Positions 52,239-62,312 of a stretch of 64,000 nt of DNA are shown piece by piece. The stretch is from Herbaspirillum hiltneri N3. Its GTDB lineage: Bacteria > Pseudomonadota > Gammaproteobacteria > Burkholderiales > Burkholderiaceae_D. Within the stretch, counting starts at the first letter, position 1; the number at the start of each line of letters is the position of its first letter. Made by a program: the position numbers and the translations under genes. The stretch is from positions 1,674,001 through 1,738,000 of the forward strand of contig NZ_CP011409.1 of the NCBI RefSeq assembly GCF_001267925.1. Reading direction: 5' to 3'. The notes beneath the pieces were generated by a model. That model did no database searches. It saw only the letters and a list, made by a program, of their open reading frames with translations, and was not told the origin of the DNA.

Positions 52239-53822
52239 ATGACGCAAACACAATCAGAAAAAATCTCCTTGTTCCTGCCCACGATGCCGGCGAGCGCCAG
52301 TGAACGCAAGCTGGCGACGGTGCTCATTGCCCTGTCAGCGGTTTTCTTTGTCGTCTGCATTCCGTTTGCCAAGACGCCGTTGGCGAAAGTGGACGCTTTC
52401 ATTCCCATCTACGCGTCGGCGCTCTGCATCAACGATGCCATTACCTCATTGCTGCTGTTCGGGCAATTCGTCATCTTGCGCTCCAGGGCGATTCTGGTGC
52501 TGGCATTGGCTTATACCTTTACGGCGCTGATGACGGCCACGCATGCGCTGTCGTTTCCGGGTTTGTTTTCGCCGTCGGGATTGCTCAGCGGAGGGTCGCA
52601 GACCACGGTGTGGCTGTACATGTTCTGGCACGCAGGATTCCCGCTGTTCGTCATTGCCTATGCTTTGCTCAAGAATCGGGAGAACGTGCTTCCGACCGGC
52701 CGTTTCATCGCCCTGGGCCTTGGCGGCGTATTTTTTCTGGTATGCGCTTTGGCGTATCTGGGGACGGCGGGCCACGATTATCTGCCCGTGCTTTTATCCG
52801 AGGGAAAATACACTCCTGCACTGACCGTCACCGTGTTTTGCATCGGCGGCCTGTCCTTGACGGCACTCTTGCTGCTTTGGCGCAGGCGATCTTTTTCGGT
52901 GCTGGATTTATGGCTACTGGTGGTGGTCTGCGCCTGGCTGTTCGACGTCGGCCTGTCAACGATATTCAATGCCAAGAGATTCGATCTCGGTTTCTATGCC
53001 GGCCGCCTTTACGGGCTGCTGGCGGCCAGCTTCGTTCTGGGCATGCTGTTGCTTGAGAACAGCAATCTGTATGCGAAACTGGTCAGCATGCATGAACAGC
53101 AGCGGCGTAAAACGGCCGAGCTGGAGATATTGAATCGTGATCTGGAGTCATTCGGCTATTCGGTTTCTCACGACTTGCGGAGCCCCTTGCGGGTCGTCGG
53201 CGAGTTCGCACGGATCCTGGATGACGAATATGCCGGCGTGCTCGATGACGAGGGGCGACGCTTCGTTTCCATCATCAGAAAAAGCAGCGGCAAGATGATT
53301 TCCCTGGTGGAGGATCTGCTGGCGTTCTCGAAGATGGGGCAGCAGCCCCTGAGTATGGAAAGCGTGAATTCCGATTTGCTGGTTGGTGAAATTGTTCAGG
53401 ATTTCAAGTCGGCGAATCCACAACGCCATATCCGGTTCGACATCGTTCCGCTGCCTGCCGCCCTGGCCGAGGGGAAGATCCTGCGCCAGGTGTGGTGGAA
53501 CCTGATTGAAAACGCGATCAAATATTCCCGGACAAGAGACATTTCCATCATCACCATCGGCTATAAGGAAAGCACCCCGCCGGTCTACTTCGTGAAAGAC
53601 AACGGCGTGGGCTTTGACATGGCGTACGCCCACAAATTGTTTGGCGTCTTCCAGCGTCTTCACAGCAGCCAGGAATTTGAAGGGACGGGCGTCGGCCTTG
53701 CCATCGTGGAGCGCATCGTCACCAAGCATGGCGGGAAGATATGGGCTGAATCGACGATCGGTGTCGGCACAACCTTTTATTTCACGCTGGCGCCGGATTT
53801 GCCCGCGGGCATCGGGGCTTGA
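52239..53822 (+). CDS. MASE4-type sensor histidine kinase
   Basis: A 527-residue membrane kinase. The N-terminal ~270 residues form a multi-helix MASE4 sensor (ATVLIALSAVFFVVCIPFAK, YASALCINDAITSLLLFGQF). A short coiled coil precedes the HisKA with the phospho-His in YSVSHDLRSPLRVV near residue 311 and a HATPase with NLIENAIKYS and GTGVGLAIVERIV. Start at 52239 is ATG; a GTG at 52203 is also possible. No response regulator gene is adjacent, so it probably acts through an unlinked partner. Confidence 0.88.
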   Translation: MTQTQSEKISLFLPTMPASASERKLATVLIALSAVFFVVCIPFAKTPLAKVDAFIPIYASALCINDAITSLLLFGQFVILRSRAILVLALAYTFTALMTATHALSFPGLFSPSGLLSGGSQTTVWLYMFWHAGFPLFVIAYALLKNRENVLPTGRFIALGLGGVFFLVCALAYLGTAGHDYLPVLLSEGKYTPALTVTVFCIGGLSLTALLLLWRRRSFSVLDLWLLVVVCAWLFDVGLSTIFNAKRFDLGFYAGRLYGLLAASFVLGMLLLENSNLYAKLVSMHEQQRRKTAELEILNRDLESFGYSVSHDLRSPLRVVGEFARILDDEYAGVLDDEGRRFVSIIRKSSGKMISLVEDLLAFSKMGQQPLSMESVNSDLLVGEIVQDFKSANPQRHIRFDIVPLPAALAEGKILRQVWWNLIENAIKYSRTRDISIITIGYKESTPPVYFVKDNGVGFDMAYAHKLFGVFQRLHSSQEFEGTGVGLAIVERIVTKHGGKIWAESTIGVGTTFYFTLAPDLPAGIGA

Positions 53823-53839
53823 GCACTCCTGACGAGCAG

Positions 53840-54076
53840 TCAGTTGCGCGAAGGGGAGACTGACACGGAACCGGAACCGGAAGACCGCGGCGCGGTGGCC
53901 GGTTCCGCCGGGGTGGTACAGATATCCCACAGCGACACCGGAATCCGGCCTATGTCTTTGGCAAAGACGAAGGTCACCCCGATCAGGAGTATGCCGGCGG
54001 CGAGCAGGAGCAGCATGACTTGCAGGTTCGACAGGCTGAAGCCGGAGTGGCTGGGGTCTTTGCTGTGGTTTGACAT
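53840..54076 (-). CDS. Small single-pass membrane protein
   Basis: A 78-residue protein with a polar N-terminus, one helix (VMLLLLAAGILLIGVTFVF) and a Pro/Ser/Thr-rich tail of about 35 residues. It converges on the MASE4 kinase gene, 17 bases from its stop. No clear ribosome site. The helix makes it likely to be real; function unknown. Confidence 0.5.
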   Translation of the reverse strand: MSNHSKDPSHSGFSLSNLQVMLLLLAAGILLIGVTFVFAKDIGRIPVSLWDICTTPAEPATAPRSSGSGSVSVSPSRN

Positions 54077-54242
54077 GATGGCGATGGAATGCGGGAAACC
54101 GAAGTATAAAAAAATTCGCGGCGCTGCGCTTGCGTCAAATTGTCACACCCCGCGGTCACGCTCAGTCGCGCTCAGTCGTGCATAGTCGCCGCTTCAGTAC
54201 GGCAGCCCGGAAGCCGGTATGCCGCTGGCGTAAAATGACGCC

Positions 54243-54992
54243 ATGAACACCCCGCAACATCTGAGTTTTCGCACCTATGGCGCTGATGGCCCGTTGCATA
54301 GCCACGACCATGTGCAGATCGTCCTGCCGATGCTGGGCGAGATGGAAATTGAAGTCGACGGCCGCGGCAATATGCTCGACGTCACCCGTGCGGCCTTTGT
54401 TGCGCCCGACATCAGCCACGCGCAGTCGGCGCAAGGTCCGAATCGGTTCCTGATCCTCGATTGCAAGCTGTCCGACATCGGCGCCGATGCCGCCGAACGC
54501 CTGCGCCGCCAGACCTTCCTGCCGGTTCCTGCCGCGGTGCGGCGGCTGGCCGAGTTTATCGATCTGAGCCTCGACCTGAGCCGCAGCGGCACCGCCGGAC
54601 TGGTGCTGCCGGAATCGGTGGTGCGTCATTGCACGCCGCTGTTGCTGGAAGCATTGACCGCGATGCCGCAACGGCAATCGCGCTTGCACGGCTTGCTGCT
54701 GCGCATCGACGCCGCGCCGGGACAAGCCTGGACTGCAGCGCGGATGGCGCGTGTGGCGAACCTCAGCGTGAGCCGCCTGCATGCCTTGTTCAAGAGCGAA
54801 CTCGGCCGCACGCCGCAGGAGTGGTTGTCGGACGTGCGCCTGCGTTTTGTGCAGGATGCGCTGGCCGGCTCGGATGTGCCGGTGGCGGAACTGGCGTTGC
54901 GTGCCGGCTATTCCGACCAGAGCGCCTTGACGCGCGCCATGCGCCGCACCACCGGCATGACGCCTGCCGCATATCGCCGCGAGCATCGATAG
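54243..54992 (+). CDS. AraC-family regulator
   Basis: A 249-residue regulator. An N-terminal cupin (HSHDHVQIVLPMLGEMEIEV, AAFVAPDISHAQSAQGPNRF) precedes the DNA-binding domain with WTAARMARVANLSVSRLHAL and VAELALRAGYSDQSALTRAM. It lies 104 bp upstream of the EamA gene at 55096 on the same strand, which may be its target. Confidence 0.9.
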   Translation: MNTPQHLSFRTYGADGPLHSHDHVQIVLPMLGEMEIEVDGRGNMLDVTRAAFVAPDISHAQSAQGPNRFLILDCKLSDIGADAAERLRRQTFLPVPAAVRRLAEFIDLSLDLSRSGTAGLVLPESVVRHCTPLLLEALTAMPQRQSRLHGLLLRIDAAPGQAWTAARMARVANLSVSRLHALFKSELGRTPQEWLSDVRLRFVQDALAGSDVPVAELALRAGYSDQSALTRAMRRTTGMTPAAYRREHR

Positions 54993-55095
54993 TTTCCAAT
55001 TGCAATAGCCTCAGCCCAATTTTGAAGAGCCGCAGTCAAGACGCGCGCCGCCGCTTTGCCTATCCTGCCTGGCAGTGAATCGAACAAGGCGGAAC

Positions 55096-56049
55096 ATGAA
55101 AAGCAATATCTCGGCCGGTGTCGGCAACGGTATCGCGGCGGGGGCGTTCTGGGGGCTGGTGTTCCTGGCGCCGCAGGTGCTCGGCAGTTTCAGCGCATTG
55201 CAATTGTCGGCGGCGCGCTATCTCGCTTACGGCGTCGTCGCCATGATGCTGCTGGCGCCACGCTGGCGCGCCCTGGCGGGACGGCTCGGCCGCGCCGAAT
55301 GGCTGGCGCTGGCGTATCTGAGCCTGCTCGGCAACATCCTGTATTACCTCTTCCTCGCCAGCGCCGTGCAATGGGCGGGCGGCGCGTCGACCTCGCTGAT
55401 CATCGGCCTGCTGCCGGTGGTGGTGACGCTGGCGGGGGCGCGCGACGAGGGAGCGCTCAAGTTGTCGTCGCTGATGGCGCCGCTGGCGCTGTGCCTGCTC
55501 GGGGTCGGCCTGGTCGGCGTGCAGGCGCTGTCGGCGGAGCACGCCACGACGGATCTGGCCACACGCGCGGCCGGCTTGCTGTGCGCGTTCGGCGCACTGG
55601 CGTCGTGGTCGGTCTATTCGGTGCGCAACAGCCGCTGGCTGGCGCGCCGGCCCGACATCTCATCGCACGACTGGTCGTTGCTGACCGGCATCGTCACCGG
55701 TGCGCTGGCCTTGCTGCTGGTAGTACCGGCGTTCTCGCACGGCACGAACGGGCATGACGGCAGCGATTGGCTGCGCTTCTGGGCAGTGGCGGCGGCCGTG
55801 GCGATTTTCGCCTCGGTGGTGGGGAATGCCTTCTGGAATCGCGCCAGCCGTCTCTTGCCGCTGACGCTGACCGGGCAGATGATCATCTTCGAGACGCTGT
55901 TTGCGCTGCTGTACGGTTTCCTGTGGGAACAACGCTGGCCGACGCGGCTGGAAGTGCTGGCGATCGTCTGCCTGGTGAGCGGGGTACTGTGGTGCGCGTC
56001 GCTGCATCGCGGCCACGGAGGAACAGCGGAAGCATCGGCCCAGGCATGA
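55096..56049 (+). CDS. EamA/DMT-family permease
   Basis: A 317-residue inner-membrane transporter with about ten helices (GIAAGAFWGLVFLAPQVLGS, AEWLALAYLSLLGNILYYLF, QMIIFETLFALLYGFLWEQR). The start at 55096 has AAGGCGGA upstream; an in-frame GTG at 55075 is possible. It follows an AraC gene on the same strand, an arrangement common for drug or metabolite exporters. Confidence 0.88.
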   Translation: MKSNISAGVGNGIAAGAFWGLVFLAPQVLGSFSALQLSAARYLAYGVVAMMLLAPRWRALAGRLGRAEWLALAYLSLLGNILYYLFLASAVQWAGGASTSLIIGLLPVVVTLAGARDEGALKLSSLMAPLALCLLGVGLVGVQALSAEHATTDLATRAAGLLCAFGALASWSVYSVRNSRWLARRPDISSHDWSLLTGIVTGALALLLVVPAFSHGTNGHDGSDWLRFWAVAAAVAIFASVVGNAFWNRASRLLPLTLTGQMIIFETLFALLYGFLWEQRWPTRLEVLAIVCLVSGVLWCASLHRGHGGTAEASAQA

Positions 56050-56170
56050 AGATCGCTGGCGCGAAGGCGGCGGCAACTGATACCATCGAAGCTATCCAAG
56101 CTGCGATATAAAGAACAGGGCTCATTTCATTCTGCGCTCTGAATAGTTGCCACGTGAATACTTCGACTCC

Positions 56171-57118
56171 ATGCCCAATTTCATCGACCCCACCGATTTC
56201 GAAGCGCTGAAACAGGACGACGCGCTGCCGTCGCCGAGCGGCGTTCGTCTCAACATCATGCGCATGTGCCGCCAAGAGGATGTTTCCCTGGTCGATCTGG
56301 TCACGCAGATCCAGGCCGATCCGGTGCTGGGCGGCCGCATCATCAAGATCGGTAATGGCGCCTCGGTCAACAAGGGGCGTCCCATCGTCGCCATCAGCAA
56401 GGACGTGTTGCTGATGATCGGACTGGATGCGGTGCGCCAGCTGGCGCTGGCGATTTCGTTGACCACCGAACGCCGCGACAGCAACTGCGCCGGATTCGAC
56501 TACGCCACGTTCTGGGCGCGCACGGTCGCCATGGCCTGCGCTGCTCAAGCGCTGGCCGAATACTACGGCGAGGCGCCGCCGACCGAAATGTTCGCCAGCG
56601 GCCTGCTGGCCAATATCGGCAGCCTTGGCCTGGCGGCGGCGCGTCCGGCGGAATATGCCGGCGCGCTGGCGAGCGTCACGGACGATGACAGCAGTGACGC
56701 GAAACTGCGCGACGCCGAACAAGCGGCCTTCGGTTATACCCATCTCGACCTTGCCGCCTCCATGATGCAGGACTGGAGCATCCCGCGCCTGTTCTGCGAA
56801 GCGGTGCTGCATCACAAGGCGCCGTCGCAGTCGGGGCTTGACGATGAGTCGCGCCAGTTACGGCTGGCGCAGATGCTGCATGTCGCCGGCGCCATCGCCG
56901 ATTATTGCGTGGCGCCTGAAAACGCACGCGTACCGGCCTTGCAGGCCTTGCTCGATGCCGGCGCACCGCTCAACGGCGAGATCGATCACGTGAGCGCGCT
57001 GTGCGACCGTGTCGGCCGCGACTGGGTGGAATGGAGTTCGATGGTGGGTATTGCAGCGCAAGCGTTGCCGCCGACGCGCGACGTGTTGGCGCAGTTGCGC
57101 GAACAATCGGGTCAATAG
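56171..57118 (+). CDS. HDOD-domain signalling protein
   Basis: A 315-residue soluble protein with an HDOD domain. Characteristic segments are RRDSNCAGFDYATFWARTVA and MFASGLLANIGSLGLAAARP; in HDOD proteins the metal-binding HD residues of true HD phosphohydrolases are degenerate, as appears here. Such proteins act as regulators in stress and c-di-GMP-linked pathways. The ATG at 56171 gives the family's N-terminus. Stop converges on the FUSC gene. Confidence 0.88.
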   Translation: MPNFIDPTDFEALKQDDALPSPSGVRLNIMRMCRQEDVSLVDLVTQIQADPVLGGRIIKIGNGASVNKGRPIVAISKDVLLMIGLDAVRQLALAISLTTERRDSNCAGFDYATFWARTVAMACAAQALAEYYGEAPPTEMFASGLLANIGSLGLAAARPAEYAGALASVTDDDSSDAKLRDAEQAAFGYTHLDLAASMMQDWSIPRLFCEAVLHHKAPSQSGLDDESRQLRLAQMLHVAGAIADYCVAPENARVPALQALLDAGAPLNGEIDHVSALCDRVGRDWVEWSSMVGIAAQALPPTRDVLAQLREQSGQ

Positions 57119-57124
57119 GCCATC

Positions 57125-57144
57125 GCAGCTGCCGGAGCAGCTGC
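57125..57144. terminator. Short stem-loop between converging genes
   Basis: GCAGCTGC is repeated as an inverted pair around CGGA. It sits between the HDOD and FUSC stops; it has no T-run. Confidence 0.4.
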
Positions 57145-57146
57145 AA

Positions 57147-59291
57147 TCAAGTCTTGCCGGCCGGCGACAACTCCGGATACATGGCCGCCGCCAGCAGGCA
57201 TACCGTCTCCACCGCATCCGCACGCGCCAGGTCATGCACCAGGGGGCGTTGCTGCAGCAGGGCCGCACAGGGTACGGCAGCGGTGACACGGCGCTCAAAC
57301 AGATCTTCCATCGTCCGCAACCAGTTGTCGAATTCGACGCGCGCCTGCCGTTCCGCCGCGCTTGCCGATGCTCTCTCTTCCAGCCAGATATGCGTGGCCG
57401 CACACGCCAGCCGGCGTGCCAGCGCGACGCAGGTGCGGGCGTTGTGGATCTGGCGTGCATCGACGCCGCCTTCGCGCAGCAGCCGTTGCAGCAGCAGGCC
57501 GCTCTCGATATTGACCACGCAGGCTTCGCGCCGGTAGGCGTGCATTTGCGCAGCGTGCGGATGCAGCTGCAGCGCACCGCGCAGGTAAGCCAGGTTGGTC
57601 AGGATCATGTGCGACAGGTTGCGATGCAGGTTGGCCTGGCGGCGCTGGGGCCATAGCAGGTAGGTGGCGACAATCGCGACCACGGCGCCGATGACGTTGT
57701 TGCCGGCGCGCAGCAGCGCGTTACTTAGCTGCAGTTGCGGTTCGGTCGCGACGTCGGCCACCAGCACGAACACCGGTGTCAGGAACAGTGAATACAAGCC
57801 GTAGCTGACCGGCCGCAGACCCATCGCCAGCGCCGCCATCGGAAACACCAGCAAGGCCAGCGCAAGCGGCGAATGGATGAACAGGCAGAGCACCACCGCC
57901 AGCATGCCGCCGACGATGCTGCCGATGGCGCGCTCCATGCTGCGCGACCAGCTGTCGGCAACCGAGGGTTGCATCACCAGCATGGTCGCCATGGTTGCCC
58001 AATAACCGAACGGCAGCTGCAGCAGGTGCACGATCAGGTAAGTGACCCCGGCCGCGACCGCACAGCGCAGGCCGTGCCTTACTTCAGCAGAACCGCTGCG
58101 CAGGTGCGCGGCAGCCATGCGCAGTGCATCAAGTGCATCTTGGCGCAGTGAGCTCTGCGGCAGGCTTGGGCGCGCCGCCTGTTTCCAGTCAGCCAGCACC
58201 ATCAGGCCATCTACGTCATGCAGGTCGCGCAATTTCAGCAGTTGCGCCACCTGCGACGGCGCACGGCCGGTCAGCTGGCGTAGCCGCAGCATGGCGCGCG
58301 CATCTTCCGCGTCGCTATGCGCGAGGTTGCGCTTGCCGGGCGTTGTTGCCACACCGCTTTGTATGGTGCGCAGCAATAGTGCCATGGCGTTCAGGATGCG
58401 GGCGATGCGCCGGCGCGAGCGGGCATCCTGGGAACGAAAGAGCGGCAGGCGCAGATCGCAGAGCGCCGTGATGCAGTCGAGCAGCGCGTCGGCGCGCGCC
58501 AGTTTGATCAGGATGTTCTCGTAGAGCTTGCTGGCGTCGCTGCGGTCGGCCGGGATCGCAGCCAGGGTCGCACGGGCGGCGGCAATGTCGGCGCGGATAT
58601 GGCGGCGGGTCTGGGCGGCGGCTTCCTCGCGCACGCCGGAACTATCGTTGCTGCCGCCGATGTCGGCCAGTTCGGCCAGCGCGCCGTAGACGCGTGCAAC
58701 CGCCTGGCGCGCAGGGGCAAACGGATGGATGCGCCACACACTCAGGCCCAGCAGCGTGGCCCAGGCGCAACCGGAAAAATAGATCACGACATGGCTGTGC
58801 TGCAGCGGCAGCAGCGTCACCGGGAAGTCCGCCAGGATCGCCGACACCCCGGCCGCCAGTATCAGCACCAGCCCGGTAGCGGCGCCGTAGATGCGCGCAA
58901 AGCCGGCAATGCCGGCGCAGGCCATGATGGCCAGCAAGCCGGCCGACATGCCCATGCCGCTCAGTGTGGCGGCGAAGATGCCGCCCAGCGCCGATGCCAG
59001 TGCGAAGCCGCCCATCGATGCCAGGCGCGCGCGATTGGAGCCGGCGCTGTCGGCCAGGCAAGTCAGAAAGGCGCCGATGGCGGCCCACGAAAAAAGCGGA
59101 TTGTGCAGCCACTCACCCACCAGCAGCATGGTTCCCGCCGCCAGGGCCGCACGCAGTCCCTCCGACAGGCTGGCGTGGCGCATCGGGAAGTTGACCGACC
59201 AGCGGCGCACGCGCGTGGCCAGAGGCGACGTGAGCAAGGTGAGGGATGTGCGCGACATTCGCGGCGTGGCGAAGGAGGAGAGCGGCGGCAT
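57147..59291 (-). CDS. FUSC-family exporter (YccC/AaeB-like)
   Basis: A ~714-residue membrane protein of the FUSC family (aromatic acid or toxin efflux type). It has two membrane blocks: ~45-190 (LRAALAAGTMLLVGEWLHNP) and ~405-560 (FGYWATMATMLVMQPSVADS and GSIVGGMLAVVLCLFIHSPL), separated and followed by soluble helical regions. No adjacent periplasmic adaptor gene (AaeA-like) is seen. Start is uncertain among ATG 59291, ATG 59258 and TTG 59312. The substrate is unknown. Confidence 0.88.
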   Translation of the reverse strand: MPPLSSFATPRMSRTSLTLLTSPLATRVRRWSVNFPMRHASLSEGLRAALAAGTMLLVGEWLHNPLFSWAAIGAFLTCLADSAGSNRARLASMGGFALASALGGIFAATLSGMGMSAGLLAIMACAGIAGFARIYGAATGLVLILAAGVSAILADFPVTLLPLQHSHVVIYFSGCAWATLLGLSVWRIHPFAPARQAVARVYGALAELADIGGSNDSSGVREEAAAQTRRHIRADIAAARATLAAIPADRSDASKLYENILIKLARADALLDCITALCDLRLPLFRSQDARSRRRIARILNAMALLLRTIQSGVATTPGKRNLAHSDAEDARAMLRLRQLTGRAPSQVAQLLKLRDLHDVDGLMVLADWKQAARPSLPQSSLRQDALDALRMAAAHLRSGSAEVRHGLRCAVAAGVTYLIVHLLQLPFGYWATMATMLVMQPSVADSWSRSMERAIGSIVGGMLAVVLCLFIHSPLALALLVFPMAALAMGLRPVSYGLYSLFLTPVFVLVADVATEPQLQLSNALLRAGNNVIGAVVAIVATYLLWPQRRQANLHRNLSHMILTNLAYLRGALQLHPHAAQMHAYRREACVVNIESGLLLQRLLREGGVDARQIHNARTCVALARRLACAATHIWLEERASASAAERQARVEFDNWLRTMEDLFERRVTAAVPCAALLQQRPLVHDLARADAVETVCLLAAAMYPELSPAGKT

Positions 59292-59400
59292 TCTGGGGAT
59301 GGGCTGGAGCAATGAATGGGGATGCCTGCCAGTATAGAAAACGCCGCTATTGCCGGTATGACTTAATTTCGACGAATGCAGTCGGAATATTCATGAAAAT

Positions 59401-60321
59401 TCACTCGCTTCTGGCGACTTTCTTGCCCGTCACAGGCGGTCCGCCGGCGAACAGTTCGCTGCTCAGCGTCAGCCAGGCGCGCGCCGCATGCGACAGATAA
59501 CCGCCGCGTGTGACGTAAGCCACCTGCCACTGCACCTCCGGTTCCACCAGCCGCACGGATTGCAATTGATCGGAGGCGAGCCGGTGGATAAAGGGTTCCG
59601 GCAACAGGGCCACGCCCATGCCGGCCAGCGCCATGGCCACCAGCCAATCCCATTGGCCGCTCTGGGCCGCCACTTCGGGCGCGATGCCGGTATCGCGGAA
59701 CATGTTGCGCAAGGTGCGTGTCAGGCCGAACTCGTTATTGAGCAACACCAGCGGCATGTCCTTGAGCGCCTTGCACGGCAGCGTGCTGCGATTTTTCTGG
59801 AAGCGGCCGGCCTGCGCCACGGCCCAGATCGGATAGGCCGCCACCGGCGTCATTTCGAGTTCCAGCTCGGGCGCGACGGGCAGCACCGTCATGCCGATTT
59901 CCAGGGTGCCGGCGGCGACGCGCTGCTCGATTTGCGGGCCGGTGTCTTCCAGCAGCGTGATGGCGATTTCGGGATGGCGTTCACGGAAGGCCTTCAGCAC
60001 CGGTGTGCAGAGAATGTTCACCATCGGCGGGATACCGATCTCCAGGTGACCCTGACGCAGGTTGCGGGTGTTGTGGATTTCGGTGTTGAGGCGCTGGACG
60101 CCCGCCAGGATCTGCTGTGCCTGCTCGTACACGACGCGACCGGTATCGGTCAGCTGCAGGCTGCGTCCGGCGCGGATCAGCAGCGGCGTGCCGATCTCGT
60201 CTTCGAGCTGGCGCACCATCTTGCTGACCGTCGACTGCGTGACATGCAGGGCGTCGGCGGCTCGACTGAAGCTGTTGAGCCGGACGGTTTCCGAGAAGTA
60301 ACGCAGGGCGCGGATGTCCAT
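59401..60321 (-). CDS. LysR-family regulator
   Basis: A 306-residue LysR protein starting MDIRALRYFSETVRLNSFSR, HTH in FSRAADALHVTQSTVSKMVR, and LEDEIGTPLLIRAGRSLQLT. The effector domain includes EIGIPPMVNILCTPVLKAFR. The start at 60321 fits the family; the frame continues 36 codons upstream without support. It is divergent from the CoA transferase gene at 60462, its likely target, across 140 bp. Confidence 0.9.
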   Translation of the reverse strand: MDIRALRYFSETVRLNSFSRAADALHVTQSTVSKMVRQLEDEIGTPLLIRAGRSLQLTDTGRVVYEQAQQILAGVQRLNTEIHNTRNLRQGHLEIGIPPMVNILCTPVLKAFRERHPEIAITLLEDTGPQIEQRVAAGTLEIGMTVLPVAPELELEMTPVAAYPIWAVAQAGRFQKNRSTLPCKALKDMPLVLLNNEFGLTRTLRNMFRDTGIAPEVAAQSGQWDWLVAMALAGMGVALLPEPFIHRLASDQLQSVRLVEPEVQWQVAYVTRGGYLSHAARAWLTLSSELFAGGPPVTGKKVARSE

Positions 60322-60461
60322 GATGATGGTCCAAATTATGCAAAAAACGACTGATTGAAGAGAGTTTAAATCATACGGCGCATGGTTAGCCGATTCTATA
60401 CTCGTGAAAAAAAGATGGCAGAAATCCATTCTGTCTTTCCAAAATCGAGCAGGAGAACCAG

Positions 60462-61949
60462 ATGTATTCCGAACGTATTCCGCCGGCGCTGGCCGGCAAA
60501 GTCATGTCCGCCGGCGACGCCGCCAGCCTGTTCCGCACCGGCATGATCATCGGCATGAGCGGCTTCACGCGCGCCGGCGACGCCAAGGCGATACCGCGTG
60601 CGCTGGCCGAGCGCGCCCGCAGCGAAGCGCTGCGCTTCACGGTGATCACCGGCGCCTCGCTGGGTAACGACAGTGACGGCCTGATGGCGGAGGCGGGCTT
60701 GCTGGCGCGGCGCATGCCGTTCCAGGTTGACGGTACATTGCGGCGCAAGATCAACGCCGGCGAGGTCATGTTCATCGACCAGCATTTGTCGGAAACCGCC
60801 GAGCAGTTGCGCAACGGTACGCCGGGAGCGATCGATATTGCGGTAATCGAAGCGGCGGCGATCACCAGCGAAGGCATCATCCCGACCATGTCGGTGGGGA
60901 ATTCCGCCAGTTTCGTCGAGCAAGCCGGGATGATCGTCATCGAACTCAACGCCAGCGTGCCGATGGCGCTGGCCGGATTGCACGACATTTATTTGCCGCA
61001 AGGGCGGCCGGGGCGTCAGCCGATACCGCTGACCAGTCCTGAGCAGCGCATCGGCACGCGCGCCATTCCGTTCGATCCGGCGCGCATTGCCGCCATTGTC
61101 GTCACCGACATGCCAGACAGTCCGTCCAGCGTATTGCCGCCCGATGACGAGACCAAGGCCATCGCCGGCCATGTGATTCGTTTCCTGGAGGCCGAGGTCG
61201 CGGCCGGCCGCATGGGCGAGGAGCTGGCGCCGCTGCAGGCCGGCATCGGCACCATCGCCAATGCCGTGCTGCACGGATTGACGCAGTCCTCGTTCCGTAA
61301 CCTCACGATGTTTTCCGAAGTGTTGCAGGATAGCGCGATCGAGTTGCTCGATTCGGGCCAGTTGCGCTTCGCCTCGGCGTCGTCGATCACGTTGTCGCCG
61401 GCCATGAACGAGAAGTTCATGCGCAATCTCGACCACTATCGCTCGCGCATCGTGCTACGCCCCCAAGAGATCAGCAATCATCCCGAGCTGGTGCGCCGGC
61501 TCGGCATCATCGCGCTCAACACCGCGCTCGAATTCGATCTCTATGGCAACGTCAATTCGACGCATGTCGGCGGCACCCACATGATGAACGGCATCGGTGG
61601 TTCGGGCGACTTCGCGCGCAACGGGCAGTTGTCGATTTTCGTCACCAAGGCGGCGGCCAAGAGCGGCGACATTTCCAGCGTGGTACCTATGGTGTCGCAT
61701 GTCGATCACACCGAGCACGACGTCGACGTGCTGGTCACGGAGTTCGGCCTGGCTGATCTGCGCGGACTGGCGCCGCGCGAAAGGGCTCCGCTGATCATCG
61801 AGCATTGCGCCCATCCCGACTATCGCCCGGCGCTGCGCGACTATTTCGCCCGCGCTTGCCGGGCCGGAGGCCACACGCCGCATCTGCTCCCCGAAGCCCT
61901 GTCATGGCACGAACGCTACAAGAACGACAAAACCATGCGGGGTCACTAA
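60462..61949 (+). CDS. Acetyl-CoA hydrolase/succinate-CoA transferase family protein
   Basis: A 495-residue class I CoA transferase. The catalytic Glu lies in MFSEVLQDSAIELLDSGQLR near residue 286, and the conserved EFDLYGNVNSTHVGGTHMMN near 362 and GIGGSGDFARNG follow, the pattern of ScpC/AarC and Ach1. It exchanges CoA between acetyl- and dicarboxylic acyl-CoAs, or hydrolyses acetyl-CoA; precise specificity is not shown. Divergent from a LysR gene that probably controls it. Confidence 0.92.
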   Translation: MYSERIPPALAGKVMSAGDAASLFRTGMIIGMSGFTRAGDAKAIPRALAERARSEALRFTVITGASLGNDSDGLMAEAGLLARRMPFQVDGTLRRKINAGEVMFIDQHLSETAEQLRNGTPGAIDIAVIEAAAITSEGIIPTMSVGNSASFVEQAGMIVIELNASVPMALAGLHDIYLPQGRPGRQPIPLTSPEQRIGTRAIPFDPARIAAIVVTDMPDSPSSVLPPDDETKAIAGHVIRFLEAEVAAGRMGEELAPLQAGIGTIANAVLHGLTQSSFRNLTMFSEVLQDSAIELLDSGQLRFASASSITLSPAMNEKFMRNLDHYRSRIVLRPQEISNHPELVRRLGIIALNTALEFDLYGNVNSTHVGGTHMMNGIGGSGDFARNGQLSIFVTKAAAKSGDISSVVPMVSHVDHTEHDVDVLVTEFGLADLRGLAPRERAPLIIEHCAHPDYRPALRDYFARACRAGGHTPHLLPEALSWHERYKNDKTMRGH

Positions 61950-62312
61950 GTCGTTTCGATGTTGTCATTTTTTTTATGTAATTGCGAATTAAACAACGCA
62001 TCGAAAAAATTCATCCGCCGGCTGCGCCCGCACCGGCGTCAATACCCTGTCGCGCCTCTAAAAAATCATGGCGATTTGAAATCGTTTGTGAGACGATTGC
62101 CAATGGATAATTTTGTTGACATCAACGTAACTTTTGATAACGTCAACACGCGGCACCCGACACCGGTCGCGCATGCGCATCGCTGCGGGAAGCAAACAAC
62201 AAGAATAGACGAATAGCAAAAAAGCAAGAGCAAAACAGTACGGCGCAGATCACTGTGCCGAGGGGATGTATCGATTGTTGCTGACGTGTTTTTCCGGAGA
62301 GAGAAGCCGTTT
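61950..62312. promoter_or_regulatory. AT-rich intergenic region with nested palindromes
   Basis: No gene is seen here. It has CGATTTGAAATCG (62072-62084, perfect around the central G), partly shared with AATCGT/ACGATT (62080-62098), and GTTGAC/GTCAAC at 62115-62147 containing a TTGACA-like -35. The two first structures exclude each other. Probable control region of the kinase operon. Confidence 0.45.
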
